Part shown: in pieces, positions 21,356 to 21,457 of the stretch
Layout of the letters: each line of letters begins with the position of its first letter
Position numbering within the stretch: position 1 is the stretch's first letter
Assembly: GCA_900555045.1 (NCBI GenBank)
Contig: USJW01000084.1
Span: 1-21,457, forward strand
Length of the DNA stretch: 21,457 nt
Direction of reading: 5' to 3'
DNA from: an uncultured Clostridium sp.
Lineage (GTDB): Bacteria > Bacillota > Clostridia > Lachnospirales > Lachnospiraceae
Notes under the pieces: model-generated
What the model was told of the DNA's origin: nothing
The model's input: only the letters and a program-made list of their open reading frames with translations
Databases searched by the model: none
Position numbers and translations under genes: made by a program

Positions 21356-21457
21356 TTGGTTTGGATAAGAATAAATTTAGATGCTAAATATTTTGAAAAT
21401 CTATTAGTTGAGTATGACATCAATACCACAATGTATCCAGTGATCTTATTCGCTTAT
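21356..21457 (+). CDS. Possible partial gene running off the right edge
   Basis: From 21332 to the last base one frame is open. From about 21371 it reads as a plausible protein (INLDAKYFENLLVEYDI, then NTTMYPVILFAY) rich in aromatic and aliphatic residues. No ATG precedes it; a TTG at 21356 is the only likely start and its ribosome binding site (CAAGG, far upstream) is weak. It could be a true gene start, a degenerate fragment of a mobile or accessory gene, or chance. The rest of 21307-21355 shows no feature. Confidence 0.25.
   Translation, partial: MVWIRINLDAKYFENLLVEYDINTTMYPVILFAY

Overview
The window looks like a chromosomal segment of a fairly GC-rich, anaerobic, low-redox Gram-positive of the class Clostridia, most likely Lachnospiraceae or a near relative. 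This is inferred from strong AGGAGG-type ribosome binding sites, a sodium-pump decarboxylase beta subunit with a very short gamma-type subunit, a two-part LacL/LacM beta-galactosidase, a lipoyl-domain dihydrolipoyl dehydrogenase and AGCS sodium symporter genes. The genus cannot be fixed from the sequence. I see no rRNA, tRNA, CRISPR array, insertion sequence or phage gene.

Left part (1-7260). The first 75 bases hold a leftward promoter followed by 10-bp-period GTGG repeats that match the MraZ operator. The mraZ/dcw cell-division cluster therefore probably starts just outside the left edge. Upstream of it, on the same strand, lgt is closed by an intrinsic terminator. Divergent from lgt are ychF and an AGCS amino-acid:sodium symporter. 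Convergent to those are a two-gene sodium-pump unit (oadB and a 42-residue gamma-like protein) and a CorC/HlyC-type CBS protein.

Middle part (7260-14470). This holds a PfkB-type sugar kinase, a DUF1905 protein convergently overlapping its 3' end, a secreted lipoprotein, and a leftward set made of YbjQ, an aspartate/glutamate racemase-type enzyme, and lacL/lacM. A VOC/glyoxalase-type gene precedes lacL on the same strand. lacL carries an in-frame 30-bp tandem repeat.

Right part (14470-19830). This holds a TerC-like membrane protein with a long extra membrane half, then lplA and lpdA on the minus strand. The lpdA protein has an N-terminal lipoyl domain and a 33-bp tandem repeat in its linker. 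Next comes a redox-looking pair: an AhpD-like carboxymuconolactone decarboxylase family protein and a MarR regulator. A consensus promoter and a 29-bp near-perfect palindrome lie between that pair, which suggests local control by the MarR protein.

Right edge (19860-21457). Base composition becomes visibly more AT-rich. A rightward operon with its own promoter encodes a 52-residue membrane protein, a small lipoprotein and a multi-pass membrane protein, none of which I recognise. Together they look like a small cell-envelope module, possibly acquired or marking the start of an accessory region. A further open frame runs off the right edge.
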